From: an uncultured Pirellula sp.
GTDB lineage: Bacteria; Planctomycetota; Planctomycetia; Pirellulales; Pirellulaceae
Assembly: GCA_903858115.1 (NCBI GenBank)
Contig: CAIOHR010000080.1
Coordinates: forward strand, 1-64,000
Direction of reading: 5' to 3'
Length of the DNA stretch: 64,000 bases
This document shows, piece after piece, positions 9,517-17,070 of the stretch. Position 1 is the stretch's first letter. Each line of letters opens with the position of its first letter. Under the pieces are notes generated by a model that was not told the origin of the DNA, did not search any database, and saw only the letters and a program-made list of their open reading frames with translations. The translations under genes were made by a program, and so were the position numbers.

Positions 9517-10851
9517 TTAACCGACCGTTTGTTGTGCGGCGGAGTAGCGAAGAGGCCGTCCATCTGCGATTGCCGAAAAACCGTGATCCACGTTCCAAAT
9601 TGAACCGTTCACGCCACCCGCTTCGTCGCTCACCAAAAAACCGACGGCGTTGGCAAGGTCCATGGAAGTGCAAAGAGTTCCATCGGGCGTCATCGACTCC
9701 CAATGGTGTTGTGTTGACCTGGCATTGGGAAACTTGGAGAGCAACTCTCCGTAGACGGGACCGCCCACGACGCAATTCACGCGAATTCCATACTGCCCAA
9801 GCTCACAAGCGAGATAGCGTGTCATTGTTTCGACTGCCGCTTTCACAACACCTTGACTGCCCAGACCTTCGATATAACCATGTGAGCCTACTGCCGATAT
9901 CGTCACGATGGAGCCCCCCCCATGGGAACGCATCAGCGACGCAGCACGCACAGAGCATTGATGGTGTCCGACCACATTCGTGCGGAAAGCACGATCCCAA
10001 TCGTCGCTATTGAGTTCCAAAAAGTTCCCGATGCGACCGTCCGACGCATTACAAATCAATATGTCTAGGCGGCCAAATCGAGATTGGATCTGTTTAAAGA
10101 TCTCATCGACATGCTGCGGATTCGCAATGGAGCCCCACATGTGACAAGCCAAATTCCCACTCTCGTTGATCTCCGCAGCAGTCTGCTCGCCAAGTTCTCG
10201 CGAATGAAAGGAATTGACGATTACGGTCGCACCCCGTGACGCAAGAAGTCGAGCTATGGTTTGGCCGACCCCACGCCCCGACCCCGTCACGAACGCAACC
10301 CTTCCATGGAGTGCTCTCCCGAACGACGTGCTTGGCACGCCAAATGATCGCTCTAACCGGACGCTTGGCCCTTGCGAGTGGATCGGTTGCGACATTTGAA
10401 GATACTGACCGTTTCCGTAAGAATTCTCTCTTTTCTGTAAAACGGCCTTCGAACGCAACGATGCTGGATTTGATATCCCCGACGGCTGGTCGAAACGAGG
10501 CGAAGACACGGGTCTGGGTTGTAACGCAGGGCTCGACTGTAACGCGGGGCTCGACTGTAACGCGGGGCTCGACTGTAACGCGGGGCTCGACTGCAACGCA
10601 GGGCTCGACTGAGAAGTTAACGTATCCACCCAATTAGCTACGTCTTGAATGCTGCGAATGGAAGTGTCGCGGGGTTCGCGGTCCAGCGGTATTTTGAACT
10701 CCTCGCTTAAGGCCAAGACGATCTCGAGTCGTTTGACAGAGTCAATTCCCAAATCGTTCTCCAAGTCGGCTTGGGCAGTCAACAAATGAAGCGGGTATCG
10801 AGTGGTTACCGAGATGGATTTGATTACCCGATCCAGTGTATTGTGAACCAT
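9517..10851 (-). CDS. Acyl carrier protein fused to a FabL-like short-chain reductase
   Basis: A 444-residue fusion. Residues 1-80 are an acyl carrier domain with Ser38 in LGIDSVKR as the phosphopantetheine site, the form typical of PUFA-synthase carriers. A flexible Ser/Pro/Gln-rich linker (about 85-180) contains tandem QSSPAL units. Residues about 185-435 are a short-chain dehydrogenase with TGSGRGVG for NAD(P), a NAS motif and close resemblance to the enoyl-ACP reductase FabL (KAAVETMTRYLACELG). In FabL the catalytic pair is Tyr-x6-Lys. Here Lys337 is present but the Tyr position is Leu330, so ordinary reductase chemistry is doubtful. The start has GAGGT six bases upstream. The gene is first in the operon with the large synthase and supplies its missing carrier. 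No phosphopantetheinyl transferase is seen in the window. Confidence 0.9.
   Translation of the reverse strand: MVHNTLDRVIKSISVTTRYPLHLLTAQADLENDLGIDSVKRLEIVLALSEEFKIPLDREPRDTSIRSIQDVANWVDTLTSQSSPALQSSPALQSSPALQSSPALQSSPALQPRPVSSPRFDQPSGISNPASLRSKAVLQKRENSYGNGQYLQMSQPIHSQGPSVRLERSFGVPSTSFGRALHGRVAFVTGSGRGVGQTIARLLASRGATVIVNSFHSRELGEQTAAEINESGNLACHMWGSIANPQHVDEIFKQIQSRFGRLDILICNASDGRIGNFLELNSDDWDRAFRTNVVGHHQCSVRAASLMRSHGGGSIVTISAVGSHGYIEGLGSQGVVKAAVETMTRYLACELGQYGIRVNCVVGGPVYGELLSKFPNARSTQHHWESMTPDGTLCTSMDLANAVGFLVSDEAGGVNGSIWNVDHGFSAIADGRPLRYSAAQQTVG
10521..10610 (-). repeat. Five 18-bp tandem repeats coding for QSSPAL
   Basis: Five consecutive 18-bp units (plus-strand form gtaacgcggggctcgact) with only three single-base differences from that form in the whole array. 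They encode QSSPAL repeats in the linker between the carrier and reductase domains. The unit is a multiple of three, so copy-number change would lengthen or shorten the linker without shifting the frame. The near-identity at DNA level suggests recent expansion. Confidence 0.95.
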
Positions 10852-11197
10852 ACGAATACCTCGCCTATCGAGAAATGAATTTAAAAGGGCGAGATTCCGT
10901 TCCGCAAGCGGCGACCGGAAATTTTCAGCATGGTGTCAATACTTCTTGTATCGCAATACAAAACAGAAAACATTAAGACTTTTCCAACTTCATGAATTCT
11001 TCGTAGAAATCGACTTTCGATGGAGTACATTCCCATTCTGCGGTGACTATTGCTAGCTTTGCCGCATCCACTCCTTGGTGAGAGAACGAGGACACGCATT
11101 GCGTTTGCTATGCTTGTTTCTTCCCGCGATCGTGATAATTTTTAGAATGGGTTAAAGAAGTTATAAACATGTAAAGTTTTAAAAGGAGTTGTTAGCG
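10852..11197. promoter_or_regulatory. Divergent intergenic region between the PKS operon and the DUF4332 gene
   Basis: This 346-bp gap must carry the promoters of the synthase operon (leftward) and of the DUF4332 gene (rightward). I could not identify reliable -35/-10 boxes. The clearest element is a perfect inverted repeat TTGTAT-CGCA-ATACAA at 10946-10961, about 95 bp upstream of the operon start codon, which could be an operator. A strong ribosome-binding site AAGGAG at 11183-11188 serves the rightward gene. No reading frame in the gap looks real. Confidence 0.45.
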
Positions 11198-11608
11198 GTG
11201 GCGAATCACAAGATCCATGATGTCGAGGGAATCGGACCTGTTCGCAGGGAGAAATTTTTGGCCGCCGGTATCAAGGATACTGACGGGCTTCTCAAGTCAA
11301 CCAAGACACCCAAGCAACGAAAGAACTTGGCTGAGAAGACTGGGATCAGCGAGAAGTGGATCCTGAAGTTTGCGAACATGGCGGACTTGTACCGAGTCAA
11401 CGGAATCAGTTCAGAGTACTCACAGCTCCTCGAGGCCTCTGGCGTTGATACTGTCGTCGAGCTTTCGACTCGCGTTCCCAAGAATCTGTACACCAAAGTT
11501 TCCGCCGTAAACAAAGAGAAAAAGAATACGCGACAGCCTCCTAGCTTGGCGGAGATCACCAGCTGGATTGAAGAAGCGAAAAAGCTGCCGCGAGTTCTGG
11601 AGTACTGA
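11198..11608 (+). CDS. DUF4332-type helix-hairpin-helix protein
   Basis: A 136-residue protein starting at GTG, chosen because AAGGAG ends nine bases upstream. The only earlier in-frame candidate, a TTG, directly abuts that site. It contains two helix-hairpin-helix-like units, VEGIGPVRREKFLAAGI near the N-terminus and YRVNGISSEYSQLLEASGV in the middle, the pattern of DUF4332 proteins. The C-terminal third is Lys-rich. Such folds usually bind nucleic acid non-specifically, but DUF4332 has no established function that I know of. It is transcribed away from the PKS operon across a shared promoter region, and no functional link is evident. It is followed by a hairpin at 11655-11683. Confidence 0.75.
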   Translation: MANHKIHDVEGIGPVRREKFLAAGIKDTDGLLKSTKTPKQRKNLAEKTGISEKWILKFANMADLYRVNGISSEYSQLLEASGVDTVVELSTRVPKNLYTKVSAVNKEKKNTRQPPSLAEITSWIEEAKKLPRVLEY

Positions 11609-11654
11609 GATTTCCAGGACTGAACAAGGCCAGCCCTACAATTACTTCCTAGAG

Positions 11655-11683
11655 GCAGATCGACCTGTCTTGTTTCGATCTGC
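11655..11683 (+). terminator. Hairpin downstream of the DUF4332 gene
   Basis: Perfect 9-bp arms GCAGATCGA (11655-11663) and TCGATCTGC (11675-11683) around an 11-base loop, 47 bp after the DUF4332 stop codon. It could end that transcript, but no T-run follows. It also sits just before the transposase fragment, so it may be a mobile-element scar instead. Confidence 0.4.
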
Positions 11684-11715
11684 GCCGCGGTGTCCGCGGT
11701 GATAGTGATCAACGA

Positions 11716-11834
11716 GCTTCGCTTGCAATTTCTTCACACGACTTGACCAAATCTCGGCACTGCTACCTAGCCGCTCAAAGATACCTTCCAGTTCCTTCGA
11801 TACCGATGCCTTCCCTTTGCGAATCGTCCGGCTC
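11716..11834 (-). pseudogene. 119-bp fragment of the same RAYT-like transposase
   Basis: This stretch matches 525-643 without gaps at about 92% (ten differences in 119 bases by eye). Read on the minus strand it codes for SRTIRKGKASVSKELEG and then FERLGSSAEIWSSRVKKL. Of the ten differences only one changes an amino acid (Asn to Ser), so the two copies diverged while still under protein selection, as parts of intact elements, before being reduced to fragments. Similarity stops abruptly at both ends. It has no start or stop codon of its own and is dead sequence between the DUF4332 gene and the end of the glycosidase gene. Confidence 0.8.
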
Positions 11835-11897
11835 TTTTGGACTAATTTCTATTGGGATAAATTCCTGGCTAAGCGTTTTGCCGTCGCGAGCTATCCG

Positions 11898-13025
11898 CTA
11901 ATTGTTGCCAGTGATCTCGCGAAGCAGTTTGAAAAAACCCTTCTTGCGTTCGCTGCTGGTGGACCAATTCACCGGAACGGATTGGTAGCCTGCGTCGAAC
12001 CCTTCGCCTTTCATTCGGAAATCAAAATATCCCCAGGAGGCAAACTCACTTACGGCTTCCACGAAGTTATTGCTCGGCTTGTCAAAGTCGAAATGGTCAT
12101 CTTCGTTGAACAAAATCGGCTTGGGAGTGTAGCCTTCCAATCGGCGTGTTTGCTGGACCATTTCAGCGATCCGCGTGGGGTTCGAAACACCATTGCCGTG
12201 AAGTAATAGAAAATCAGAAACCTTGACCACGTTGGACATCGGAATAGCATTGCCGCCGTAGCTTGTGCTGACTAGCAAAGGATGGTTCGCGTTGGCAGCC
12301 CGTATCTTTGCGCGGAGGATCAGTTCATGCACTCGGGCGGGTTTCAAGATCTGGTGATCGTAGGCTTTCACATTGCATTCGTTGTTGATCTCGATCAGCA
12401 CATTTTTGTAGCCATTCACTATGACCCAATCGATCGATGCGTCGACGCCAGCTGTCACAGCAGCTTCGTCTTGCACCCTTTGGTCTTGTCCGAAGTAATA
12501 CAGCCCCAAGATGACGACCATTCCGATCTCGTCCGCTTTGTCGATGACCCGCTTCATGCGTTGCAGGGTCTCTGGTTGCAACGATCCATCGGGATTGATG
12601 CCGGAGTTGTACCATGGTTGGTTCTTCGAGTACCCCTCGGGGCTCCCTCCTTGCAGATTGACTGTTATCGCCAATAAGCCACTCTTTCTCCAGCCAGGCA
12701 TTTCGGCAAGAAATTCTCTTGTGTTGCGATCGGCGTCCCATAGGTTGGTGTCAGGGTAAGCCCAGCGAGAACGCGTTTCCGTATTTCGGTCGTCGAAGGT
12801 CGCCTGGACCATGCGACTATTCATGAGCAATCCTTCGACACTCTTGCCATTCCAAACGCATCCTTGGTAAGTGAGTTCGCCATTGATGCGAAACTTATCA
12901 CTGTCAATACTGACGATGGTTCGCTTCTGTGCCACTTGAGCGTTGGAGTCCCCAGCATGCCACCCTTGGAAGAGCAGCATCACAAGAAAAGAGGGCTTCA
13001 AAAACCATTCATTTAGATTGCTCAT
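11898..13025 (-). CDS. Secreted GH5-like glycoside hydrolase
   Basis: A 375-residue protein with an N-terminal signal peptide (hydrophobic stretch about 10-20, likely cleavage near SNAQ at about 27-30). The rest fits a (beta/alpha)8 glycosidase of the cellulase (GH5/clan A) superfamily. Glu216 in VLIEINNECN is the likely acid/base residue and Glu308 in LFNEDDH the likely nucleophile. The ATG overlaps the stop codon of the zinc-ribbon gene upstream as ATGA, so the two are probably translationally coupled. The substrate is not deducible; it may well act on algal or plant polysaccharide in the periplasm or outside. The family is inferred from the two Glu motifs and fold pattern rather than from strong overall recognition. 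Confidence 0.7.
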   Translation of the reverse strand: MSNLNEWFLKPSFLVMLLFQGWHAGDSNAQVAQKRTIVSIDSDKFRINGELTYQGCVWNGKSVEGLLMNSRMVQATFDDRNTETRSRWAYPDTNLWDADRNTREFLAEMPGWRKSGLLAITVNLQGGSPEGYSKNQPWYNSGINPDGSLQPETLQRMKRVIDKADEIGMVVILGLYYFGQDQRVQDEAAVTAGVDASIDWVIVNGYKNVLIEINNECNVKAYDHQILKPARVHELILRAKIRAANANHPLLVSTSYGGNAIPMSNVVKVSDFLLLHGNGVSNPTRIAEMVQQTRRLEGYTPKPILFNEDDHFDFDKPSNNFVEAVSEFASWGYFDFRMKGEGFDAGYQSVPVNWSTSSERKKGFFKLLREITGNN

Positions 13026-13531
13026 TTTAGTTCGTACAGTTCAGGATCGACATCAGGCGCTTCGAACATTCGTTTCCATTTTTTGGTTTTGGATTCGTTG
13101 GTGAACGGGTCTCCATCACCGTCCAAGGCATCGCCCATTTCTTCATCAATTCTGTCGGGGTCTTCACCAGCTTCCATGCGTCGCATTGCTTCCAGCATTG
13201 CGTCGTTCGGTTGCATTCCGGTCATATCAAACATTTTCTTCATCAAGGATGCCATTTGACGGGGGTCTTCAGGTCCATCCGAATTTTCATCGAGATGAGG
13301 AGCCATCTCCGCCATGAGTTGTTCCATTTTGGCTTCATCGATATTCTCGAACGGATCGGGGGTCGAGTCCGATTCCTTTAATCCTTTCGAGATAGCAAAG
13401 CGAGAAACTTTCTTATCGAGTTTCTTACGTTTGCACTTAGGGCAAGCGGGAACGGAGGAATTGTTCATCGAACGCGCCAGGAAATTAAAAACCATATGGC
13501 ACGCTGGACAATAAAACTCATAGATCGGCAT
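13022..13531 (-). CDS. FmdB-type zinc-ribbon protein
   Basis: A 169-residue protein beginning MPIYEFYCPACHMVF, the classical start of FmdB/CxxC zinc-ribbon regulators, with a second pair CPKC at about residues 35-38. The four Cys should bind one zinc. The rest is acidic and Met-rich (MASLMKKMFDMTGM and DGDGDP segments) and looks disordered or helical. The start was chosen because AAGGA lies eight bases upstream; an upstream in-frame extension to 13732 runs into the MFS gene and is not credible. It lies between the MFS permease gene (52 bp upstream) and the glycosidase gene (ATGA overlap), so the three probably form one transcript. Function unknown. Confidence 0.8.
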   Translation of the reverse strand: MPIYEFYCPACHMVFNFLARSMNNSSVPACPKCKRKKLDKKVSRFAISKGLKESDSTPDPFENIDEAKMEQLMAEMAPHLDENSDGPEDPRQMASLMKKMFDMTGMQPNDAMLEAMRRMEAGEDPDRIDEEMGDALDGDGDPFTNESKTKKWKRMFEAPDVDPELYELK

Positions 13532-13583
13532 CGGTAAATCCTTTTTCCAATTTGTTAACCGATACGAATCGCAGCTGCGCGTA

Positions 13584-14867
13584 TCAGTGAGGGAGCGAAC
13601 CCGCAGCCTCGGGGGCCGACGGACGGTCTTTGGGCGGTTTGAAGAAAAACAATAGCAGCGCCATCGCAACGATAGCAAGCACGGTTGGAACCAAGAAAAT
13701 GCTGAAATAATCCACAACAGTTTTACCGTCAACTTCGGAGGTGAATCGCGATTTCAGTTCGATAAAGCCAAAGCTGGCGATCACCAAACCAACACCCAAG
13801 ATGAGAAGATTGAACATCCCTTGCGCACTGGTGCGAATATCTTTTGGGAAAACCTCATCGACAAAAATGTATAAGGTCGCGAAGAAAAACGCATAGCAAA
13901 TCCCATGCAACACTTGTACCGCAATAATGATCCATTGGTATTGTTCATTTCCGAGGAACGAGAACACAGCGAACCGGGCAGCATGCCCCGCGATACCAAC
14001 GATCATGGTCCACTTCCACCCTAGTCGAATCAAGACTTTACCGAGAACGACCATCGTGACGATTTCAGCAATCTGCCCAATGGTGGTTACGGCCATTGTG
14101 ACATTTCCTGGCAGTTTAACCGCGTCGGTCAAGAATCCATCAATCAAAACAAAGTAACCATTGTGGATCGTTGAGTCGATTAGCGTCACAATGAACAATA
14201 GTAAGATATATGGCACCTTCAGCAGCTTGAATGCCTTGAGCCATGCTAGTTGATCGTCGCCAGCCGCTGCTTTCCTGGGTGGAGTGTGTGGAAGGGTTAG
14301 GCTAAAGGCAGCGAGCGCGAACGAAATCAAAGCAGGAACGATGAAGATCCAACGCATTTGGTCAACAGTCGCTTTTGCTCCCAACAGGAATATAAACGGC
14401 CAGGATACGATGATCCACCCGATGGTGCCACCCATTCGAACAAGGCCGAATTCCGAGGCCGAATTCTTCATGTGAGCGAATGCTAAAGAGTTTGTTACCG
14501 ATAACGTTGGAACATAAAACAAACCGTAAACCAGGAAGGCCGCAAAGAACATCCAAAAGTCTTGACAGTACGCCGTTACCAGCAACGCGATCCCGCCTAT
14601 CAAGTGACTAAATGCCAAGAATTTTTCGGCTGAGAAATATCGATCCGCAAATTGATTGCTGAAAAAGATCCCAACGACGGATGCGATTCCAAACATACTA
14701 CCAGCCAGGGAAATTTGCCAACCTTGGAATGCTAGACCGTCGCCTCCCATGTAGCTGAAGATTTTTACTTGCCAAGCACCCCAGATAGCTATTTCCAGCA
14801 CCATCATCAGAAAGAGCTTTATCAAAATACCACTGTCGGTCTTGATTGGATTGCTGGTGGATGACAC
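13584..14867 (-). CDS. MFS permease, nucleoside:H+ symporter-like
   Basis: A 427-residue integral membrane protein with about twelve hydrophobic segments. The N-terminal pattern (LFLMMVLEIAIWGAWQ, then SMFGIASVVGIFFSNQFADR) is that of the NupG/XapB nucleoside:H+ symporter family within the major facilitator superfamily. The start is GTG at 14867 with AGGAG nine bases upstream. It heads a probable three-gene unit with the zinc-ribbon protein and the secreted glycosidase, which hints at import of a product of that enzyme (inference). It is divergent from the PQQ-like propeller gene across 205 bp that must hold both promoters. The substrate could be a nucleoside or a sugar. Confidence 0.8.
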   Translation of the reverse strand: MSSTSNPIKTDSGILIKLFLMMVLEIAIWGAWQVKIFSYMGGDGLAFQGWQISLAGSMFGIASVVGIFFSNQFADRYFSAEKFLAFSHLIGGIALLVTAYCQDFWMFFAAFLVYGLFYVPTLSVTNSLAFAHMKNSASEFGLVRMGGTIGWIIVSWPFIFLLGAKATVDQMRWIFIVPALISFALAAFSLTLPHTPPRKAAAGDDQLAWLKAFKLLKVPYILLLFIVTLIDSTIHNGYFVLIDGFLTDAVKLPGNVTMAVTTIGQIAEIVTMVVLGKVLIRLGWKWTMIVGIAGHAARFAVFSFLGNEQYQWIIIAVQVLHGICYAFFFATLYIFVDEVFPKDIRTSAQGMFNLLILGVGLVIASFGFIELKSRFTSEVDGKTVVDYFSIFLVPTVLAIVAMALLLFFFKPPKDRPSAPEAAGSLPH

Positions 14868-15072
14868 TCGAAATCTCCTATGGGCCGGTCGACGGGTAAA
14901 GGATTTGCTACAAAATATTCTTGTGAGAGTGTATCCTGATCCACTTAGAGCTCAATGGGTGGGAATGGAACTGGAAACTACATTATTTGACTACTTTCCA
15001 GCAAATTCTCAGCGTCTACAATCTCTCGCGGCACGAAATCCCCCTCACTGGCCATCCCCAACGGAACCCACC

Positions 15073-16371
15073 ATGACTCTATCGCGTTTGTTTTTTCGGA
15101 GCGTTTTGAAGCTTTGCTTGGGAGCGGGATCAATGTTCCCCGTCGCCGTCATGGCTGATGGGAACTGGCCGCAGTGGCGTGGGCCGAATCGTGACGGTCA
15201 TGCGGCTCCACAGAGTTTGCTCAAGAGCTGGCCAGAACAAGGGCCAAAGTTGGCCTGGAAATTTGGAGAAAACGGATCTGGCTATTCGTCAGTTACGGTT
15301 TCCGACGGACAAGTCTTTACGCTTGGCAAGATCAACGACCGAGCCTTTGCCGTTTGTTTGAATAGCAACACGGGAGCGAAGATTTGGACAAAAGATTTCG
15401 GCAGCGGAGTCGTCAGTGAATCCTACAATGCGGACTGGGGGGATGGGCCTCGGAGTTCACCGACGGTCGATGGCGAGTTCGTCTATTGTCTAAGCGATCT
15501 CGGATCCCTCGCATGCCTTGACCGACGATCCGGAACCGTGGTCTGGTCCAAAGACTTTGTCAAGGACTTTGGTGGCAAGGTACCCTACTGGGGTTATAGC
15601 GAGTCCATCCTGATCGACGGCGATAAAGTGATTGCGACTCCCGGTGGAGCAGCCTTTATCGTGGGGCTTGATAAGAAGACTGGCGAAAAAGTGTGGGAGT
15701 CCAAGTGTAGCTACGAAGCTCAATATGTATCCATCATCAAAGCAAACTTCGGTGAGGTTCCCGTTTATTTGACTGCAACGAAACCTGGGTTGATTGGTAT
15801 CCATGCAGAAACCGGCGAAGAACTCTTCAACGTTCCGAAGACAGGAAACCCAACCGCCGTCATTCCAACCCCCATTGTTTCAGGCAATCGCATTTACCAC
15901 TCGTCAGGTTACGGAGCAGGAAATGTCGCGATCGATATCAATGTTGAAAATGGAAAGCTCATTGCAAAAACCGCTTATGACAAAAGCAAAGAGAGCATGG
16001 AGAACCATCATGGTGGGTACATACTTCACGAGGGAACGATCTTTGGATTTTCGAAAGCCTTTCGCGGAGTTTGGATGGCTCAAGATCTGAAGACGGGTGA
16101 CGTCCTATGGAGCAAGAAAGTTGGTTCCGGCAAATCCGGTTCCATTGGTTTTGCCGACGGGATGCTTTACTGCTACGACGATGGAGACGGGATCTGCTAT
16201 CTGGCGAAACCATCCAAAACAGGATGGGAGCCCGCAGGAAAAGTGAAGCTACCTGAGATTACAGCCATGGATCGCAAAAAGGGCGCGATCTGGGCTCATC
16301 CTGTCATTGCCGATAGAAAGCTTTTTATTCGCGATCAAGAGAAACTGTTCGCATTCGATATCGGCCAGTAG
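15073..16371 (+). CDS. Secreted PQQ-like beta-propeller protein
   Basis: A 432-residue protein with a signal peptide (residues 1 to about 28, ending near VMADG) followed by NWPQWRGPNRDGH, the standard start of a large planctomycetal family of PQQ-like (BamB-like) beta-propellers. Blade motifs follow, such as CLNSNTGAKIWTKDF, LDRRSGTVVWSKDF, LDKKTGEKVWES and DLKTGDVLWSKK. These propellers usually act as periplasmic or outer-membrane scaffolds; most members do not bind PQQ and their role is unknown. The ATG at 15073 is preferred over upstream extensions because it gives a clean signal peptide. Divergent from the MFS gene. Confidence 0.85.
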   Translation: MTLSRLFFRSVLKLCLGAGSMFPVAVMADGNWPQWRGPNRDGHAAPQSLLKSWPEQGPKLAWKFGENGSGYSSVTVSDGQVFTLGKINDRAFAVCLNSNTGAKIWTKDFGSGVVSESYNADWGDGPRSSPTVDGEFVYCLSDLGSLACLDRRSGTVVWSKDFVKDFGGKVPYWGYSESILIDGDKVIATPGGAAFIVGLDKKTGEKVWESKCSYEAQYVSIIKANFGEVPVYLTATKPGLIGIHAETGEELFNVPKTGNPTAVIPTPIVSGNRIYHSSGYGAGNVAIDINVENGKLIAKTAYDKSKESMENHHGGYILHEGTIFGFSKAFRGVWMAQDLKTGDVLWSKKVGSGKSGSIGFADGMLYCYDDGDGICYLAKPSKTGWEPAGKVKLPEITAMDRKKGAIWAHPVIADRKLFIRDQEKLFAFDIGQ

Positions 16372-16576
16372 TCTATGCGAACGGAACACGCCAGCGAGTC
16401 TCGATTGCCGGCTAACTACAATCCTGCCATATTCCGATTCTCGACGTTGGCGACTTTGGGATGCAGGCGCAGTGTCGGTCGCTAGCCCGTGAGGCCAGTC
16501 AAGTCACAGGCCGGAGCACTAGCTGCCTTCGCGATGAATAGTCCGCCAACCAGTTATCTAAATCAAAGGACAAAAC

Positions 16577-17059
16577 ATGAGTGAATGGCTGGAAATTGGT
16601 TCGAAGGCACCCGCATTTACGGCGGTAACGGATGCCGGTTCGAAAGTGAAACTGAGCGATTTCAAAGGAAAAATTGTTGTTCTTTACTTTTATCCGAAAG
16701 ACGACACACCAGGTTGTACCAAAGAGGCTTGTGCGTTTCGCGACGCCAGCTCGCAGTTTGAAAAGCTAGGTGCAGTCGTTCTCGGGGTCAGCCCGGACGA
16801 TGAAAAATCCCACGCCAAGTTTCGCGACAAGTTCTCTCTCAATTTTCCCCTCTTGGCTGATCCTGAGCACAAGATCGGTGACGCGTACGGAGCTTGGCGC
16901 GAGAAGAACATGTATGGCAAGAAATCGATGGGGATTCAACGCAGCACTTACCTCATCGACGCTGCAGGAAAGATTGCCAAGGTTTGGAAAAAGGTAAGTG
17001 TGGATGGCCATGATACGGACGTTCTGGAAGCGATCCAGTCGCTTTCCATCAACGAGTAA
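16577..17059 (+). CDS. bcp: Bcp/PrxQ-type peroxiredoxin
   Basis: A 160-residue thiol peroxidase. The motif [14 protein letters not shown] carries the peroxidatic Cys47 and the resolving Cys52, the CxxxxC spacing typical of atypical two-Cys Bcp/PrxQ enzymes. The fold start (GSKAPAF) and the [10 protein letters not shown] strand-loop match the family, and the length is normal. It reduces hydrogen peroxide and organic hydroperoxides with thioredoxin as electron donor, in the cytoplasm (no signal peptide). AAAGGA lies six bases before the ATG. The ABC-2 permease gene follows after 11 bases, so they are probably co-transcribed, though no functional link is known. Confidence 0.95.
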   Translation: MSEWLEIGSKAPAFTAVTDAGSKVKLSDFKGKIVVLYFYPKDDTPGCTKEACAFRDASSQFEKLGAVVLGVSPDDEKSHAKFRDKFSLNFPLLADPEHKIGDAYGAWREKNMYGKKSMGIQRSTYLIDAAGKIAKVWKKVSVDGHDTDVLEAIQSLSINE

Positions 17060-17070
17060 GCATAACATCT

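Noticed and set aside
9476..9775. 100-residue N-terminal extension of the synthase
   Set aside because: It lies antisense-free but wholly inside and past the end of the upstream gene, is Arg-rich without homology, and the first ATG after that gene has a good ribosome-binding site.
10521..10610. Tandem repeats considered as a CRISPR array
   Set aside because: Units abut with no spacers and are in frame with a protein linker.
11206..11712. 168-residue minus-strand frame antisense to the DUF4332 gene
   Set aside because: It mirrors the coding strand of a gene with a strong ribosome-binding site and family-like motifs, and itself has no recognisable domain or start signal.
16440..16576. GC-rich stretch before the peroxiredoxin gene considered as a riboswitch
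   Set aside because: No conserved riboswitch core could be matched and the pairing pattern is not compelling.
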